Below, one piece after another: positions 21,104-22,952 of a stretch of 22,952 nt of DNA (position 1 is the stretch's first letter; every line of letters begins with the position of its first letter). The stretch is from positions 1-22,952 of IMG/VR virus record IMGVR_UViG_3300031601_000038. One strand, 5' to 3'. This stretch comes from a virus. The notes under the pieces are model-generated. The model was not told the DNA's origin and did no database searches. It saw only the letters and a program-made list of their open reading frames with translations. The translations under genes and the position numbers were made by a program.

Positions 21104-21482
21104 CTGGATGAATAAGACAGTCGGCCCCAACTCATTCACCTATGAAGGGTTTGACATACCTGGGGGATGGTGTCGCGCACAGTGTAAGCTATGGACGTTC
21201 ACGAACTGCTATTCCATAGTGGGTGTGTGCAAAGACGGAGCAGCACCACACTACCTTGGCTGTACAGCCACATCCCGCAAGCCCCGTGCTGGTGAGGATT
21301 GGACGCGTGGCAACGACCTGCCCGACGGCCCATTCTGCCAAGAGACATTTGACGCGATAGTGCGGGCGATAGTCAAGTACGAGGCAGTGCGGGTAGCTGG
21401 AACGGTGTCGGATGTTCGTATTGAATCCCGCGCACTAACTGCCGATGAGATTCAGCAGTCTTACGAAGCAGCCGACAAGTAG
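21066..21482 (+). CDS. Hypothetical phage protein
   Basis: 138 residues: an N-terminal helix (EEMLLQLIDWMNKTVG), a central Cys/Trp-containing part (GGWCRAQCKLWTFTNCYS), then a conserved-looking RKPRAGEDWTRGNDLPDGPF and the helix CQETFDAIVRAIVKYEAVR. ATG 21066 is chosen because AAGGAGG lies 9 nt upstream. The open frame extends further up to 20946, but that part is the structured RNA. The product is probably soluble, and I do not know its function. It is the first sizeable gene of the rightward island, ahead of the tRNA. Confidence 0.7.
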   Translation: MEANEEMLLQLIDWMNKTVGPNSFTYEGFDIPGGWCRAQCKLWTFTNCYSIVGVCKDGAAPHYLGCTATSRKPRAGEDWTRGNDLPDGPFCQETFDAIVRAIVKYEAVRVAGTVSDVRIESRALTADEIQQSYEAADK

Positions 21483-21486
21483 TATT

Positions 21487-21540
21487 GAGCGCACATAAAC
21501 CGTAACTGAGGTTGGGCACCCCACTGTCCCTTGTGTGCTC
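21487..21540 (+). other. Hairpin between the rightward gene and the tRNA
   Basis: GAGCGCACA pairs with TGTGTGCTC (9 bp, one G-U) around a 36-nt loop that can fold a smaller TGGG/CCCA stem. It lies between a stop codon and the tRNA. No T-run follows, so a processing signal or mRNA-end structure is likelier than a terminator. Confidence 0.45.
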
Positions 21541-21550
21541 GGAACTACTT

Positions 21551-21625
21551 GGTGGTATAGCTTAGTGGTAGAGCAGTCGGCTCATAACCGACAGGTCACT
21601 GGTTCAAATCCAGTTGCCACCTCCA
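21551..21625 (+). tRNA. tRNA with CAT anticodon (elongator Met or Ile2)
   Basis: A full cloverleaf can be drawn: acceptor GGTGGTA/TGCCACC (one G-U), D stem GCTT/GAGC, anticodon stem GTCGG/CCGAC with loop CTCATAA, T stem ACTGG/CCAGT with TTCAAAT, and an encoded CCA. The G1-C72 pair and lack of three G-C pairs in the anticodon stem exclude initiator tRNA. The discriminator base is T rather than the usual A. Lysidine-modified Ile2 cannot be separated from Met by eye. Confidence 0.92.
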
Positions 21626-21659
21626 AGCATACGTCAGCAAATACGAAGGAGCGATGATG

Positions 21660-21863
21660 ATGAATCTGAGTAAAGTAACACGAAGGCACCTAGAGCGGGC
21701 ATTCAGGTGTCTATCAAAACAAGCATCGGATGCGGCGGTAGCAAGTTGTGGGCCAGACGAGATGGCCGGTGATAGAGACTCTGTTATGATAGCTATACTT
21801 GATGAGACACAAGACCGCAGTTGGGATTATGAGCAACCTGCCAGCCACGCCTGCCATGCGTAG
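21660..21863 (+). CDS. Small hypothetical protein after the tRNA
   Basis: 67 residues from ATG 21660 (MNLSKVTRRHLERAFRCLSK). Three ATGs occur in a row; the third has the best 8-nt spacing from AAGGAG. The N-terminal half is basic and helical, and the rest is Asp/Glu-rich (GPDEMAGDRDSVMIAILDE). No family is recognised. A strong hairpin follows the stop. Confidence 0.5.
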   Translation: MNLSKVTRRHLERAFRCLSKQASDAAVASCGPDEMAGDRDSVMIAILDETQDRSWDYEQPASHACHA

Positions 21864-21873
21864 GACGTGATCT

Positions 21874-21907
21874 TTGGTCGTTCGAGTGTCCAACCTGGAG
21901 CGACCAA
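21874..21907 (+). other. 10-bp hairpin after a small rightward gene
   Basis: TTGGTCGTTC pairs with GAGCGACCAA (one G-U) around a 14-nt loop. No T-run follows. It may mark an mRNA end or belong to an unrecognised RNA that includes the tRNA-like sequence just downstream. Confidence 0.4.
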
Positions 21908-21928
21908 TGCATATTTAGCCGATACACA

Positions 21929-21970
21929 GGAATGTAGCTCAGGGTAGAGCGTCGGAAAAGCCGAAGGCCG
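21929..21970 (+). pseudogene. tRNA 5'-half fragment
   Basis: GGAATGT then AGCTCAGGGTAGAGC has the spacing of a tRNA acceptor strand and a good D-arm (GCTC/GAGC). It continues into TCGG-AAAAG-CCGA, an anticodon-like stem with a 5-base loop instead of seven. No T-arm or ACATTCC acceptor complement follows; a coding frame does. It looks like a broken tRNA gene, possibly a recombination scar or attachment remnant. Confidence 0.55.
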
Positions 21971-21978
21971 TTGGTAGT

Positions 21979-22320
21979 GTGTTTACGGAAGCGTTCCGCA
22001 CGCGATGCTTGAGGTACTACTTCGACCACGAGTTCTACTTCTCGTATTACACTCATTGTTGCAAAATATGCTGCTGCGCTAACTGTCGATACAGAAACAG
22101 ACAAGAATGTGCTGAGAACAAAAAAGACTATTGCTGTCCGCTTTGGGCAACCGACCAAGAAGCGCAGAATGAAATCTGCGGAAAACCCAACCCCACATGC
22201 CCTGAGTGTGGCGGCGAAATGCAACGATACCTGCGCACACACGATGGCATAACCTTACTACTGTGGGAGTGCGATGACTGCAAAGCCTGTCCAATCTATC
22301 TCAGGGAGAGGGTCCGGTGA
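21979..22320 (+). CDS. Cys-rich zinc-binding hypothetical protein
   Basis: 113 residues, start taken as GTG 21979; no strong Shine-Dalgarno is seen, so the start is uncertain. The first half has CCKICCCANCRY ... CAENKKDYCCPLW (residues 27-54), like small Cys-rich phage proteins that bind one zinc. The second half has CPECGGEMQRY ... LLWECDDCKACP, a normal CPxCG/CxxC zinc ribbon. Two zinc domains in so short a protein and a basic end (YLRERVR) suggest nucleic acid binding. It lies directly after the tRNA fragment and is convergent with the next leftward gene. Confidence 0.6.
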   Translation: MFTEAFRTRCLRYYFDHEFYFSYYTHCCKICCCANCRYRNRQECAENKKDYCCPLWATDQEAQNEICGKPNPTCPECGGEMQRYLRTHDGITLLLWECDDCKACPIYLRERVR

Positions 22321-22347
22321 CTAGCCAAAAGACGATAGCGCATCAAC

Positions 22348-22827
22348 CTAAGCATCATCCAACTTCCTCTTAGCTTGTCTCCGCTGGATAGCGGGGATGT
22401 CTATTTCTCTGCGAACCTCAACAAAACCTCTGTGTAAATCATCGGCAATCTTTTCTATTTCTTTTCCTAAAGCTGTGGCCTTGCGCTTCCCTTCCAGAAA
22501 CTCCAACATCCCCGCAACATACCCACGCAACTCACGCAAGTTCCCAACCAAATATGCCTTCATATACTCGTCTATGTACTGGTCTGGCTCATCAGGTTCA
22601 TTATCTGGCAAGCGCGCATCAGCCCGCCTCCGCAACTGCTGCTGGACATCAGGATGGTAGGTGCGCAGGTCTATTCTTTCTCCATCAACATGAATAACAT
22701 CTCCACGTGCATCATCAACAATTCCACGCGATTTTTCTGGAGATAACGCCTCAACAACCTCGTCAATTATCCCCAACGCATCGACCTCAGGGTCCAGCAG
22801 CGGCTCTGTCATCAGGTCACTCATCAT
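22348..22827 (-). CDS. Hypothetical protein with coiled-coil-like C-terminus
   Basis: 159 residues, acidic in the N-terminal half (EPLLDPEVDALGIIDEVVEAL) and helical and charged in the C-terminal half (NLRELRGYVAGMLEFLEGK, then EIEKIADDLHRGFVEVRREI). A short QQQLRRRADARLPDNEPDEPD link joins them. Its start overlaps the end of the gene to the right, so both belong to one leftward unit that ends here, 28 bp from a convergent gene. No terminator is seen. The function is unknown. Confidence 0.6.
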   Translation of the reverse strand: MMSDLMTEPLLDPEVDALGIIDEVVEALSPEKSRGIVDDARGDVIHVDGERIDLRTYHPDVQQQLRRRADARLPDNEPDEPDQYIDEYMKAYLVGNLRELRGYVAGMLEFLEGKRKATALGKEIEKIADDLHRGFVEVRREIDIPAIQRRQAKRKLDDA

Positions 22828-22952
22828 TAGCCTCCATAGCGTCTAGTATGTCTTCTGGCGATGCGTCCTCGACAAAAAGCTCCGACGGAACTCCGTGCCC
22901 AGTTTCCACGTCTCCCCCGTAGTTATGACCGCCAGCGACCACGACCACCACA
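22817..22952 (-). CDS. C-terminus of a hypothetical protein (cut by right edge)
   Basis: Only the last 44 residues are visible, starting VVVVVAGGHNYGGDVETGHG and ending DAMEANDE before TGA 22819-22817. The hydrophobic Val run followed by Gly/Asn is compatible with a core strand and loop, and the tail is acidic. The stop overlaps the ATG of the next gene. Too little is present to suggest a function. Confidence 0.55.
   Translation of the reverse strand, partial: VVVVVAGGHNYGGDVETGHGVPSELFVEDASPEDILDAMEANDE

Noticed and set aside
20828-21139. 103-codon minus-strand open frame opposite the structured RNA
   Set aside because: Covariation supports the RNA on the plus strand, the promoter at 20795 points right, and the antisense frame has no ribosome binding site.
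1-22952. CRISPR array, insertion sequence or integrase/attachment pair
   Set aside because: No spaced direct repeats, transposase or recombinase motifs, or matching direct repeats at tRNA ends were found in the window.

Overview
The window is part of a tailed double-stranded DNA phage (Caudoviricetes) or a prophage of one. The evidence is a compact, almost entirely leftward (minus-strand) run of virion genes: terminase, portal, a protease/capsid fusion, head-tail joining genes, tail tube, a tail assembly chaperone pair with a -1 frameshift site, and the start of a tape measure gene. A tail tube followed by a tape measure, with no sheath gene in view, suggests a siphovirus. The host cannot be named. 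Near-consensus sigma-70 promoters (TTGACA, 17 bp, TATAAT) and strong Shine-Dalgarno sites point to a bacterium.

Right to left, 22952-22348 holds two leftward hypothetical genes, one of them cut by the window edge. From 20795 to 22320 is a small rightward island: a promoter, a long structured RNA, small genes, a CAT-anticodon tRNA and a tRNA 5'-half fragment. Back-to-back with it, from 20785 to 18580, is a leftward block of small proteins (membrane, zinc-ribbon, Cys-rich, sigma-4-like). It has three internal promoters, two of which fire at or next to the start codon, and it ends at a clear terminator. A new promoter at 18563 starts the virion genes: a HTH/zinc protein, a terminase small subunit candidate, TerL, the portal, a protein with two degenerate DNA-ligase-like domains, and an 842-residue protease-scaffold-capsid fusion. 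That fusion has its own promoter, a structured leader and a terminator. A free-standing LAGLIDADG endonuclease gene with its own promoter and terminator comes next. It is followed by head-tail joining and tail genes interleaved with three glycosyltransferases (GT4, GT9, GT2 types), which probably act on virion or host-surface glycans.

The most unusual signal is a leader RNA module of about 100 nt. It occurs on the minus strand in front of the capsid fusion (12506-12410) and on the plus strand at 20937-21034. The two copies are roughly three quarters identical, share three hairpins, and show base changes that preserve pairing. Each ends in a Shine-Dalgarno and ATG. The plus copy has about 110 nt of extra structured RNA upstream and a promoter with a perfect -35. 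That extension recalls HEARO/omega RNA of IscB systems, but no IscB gene is present.
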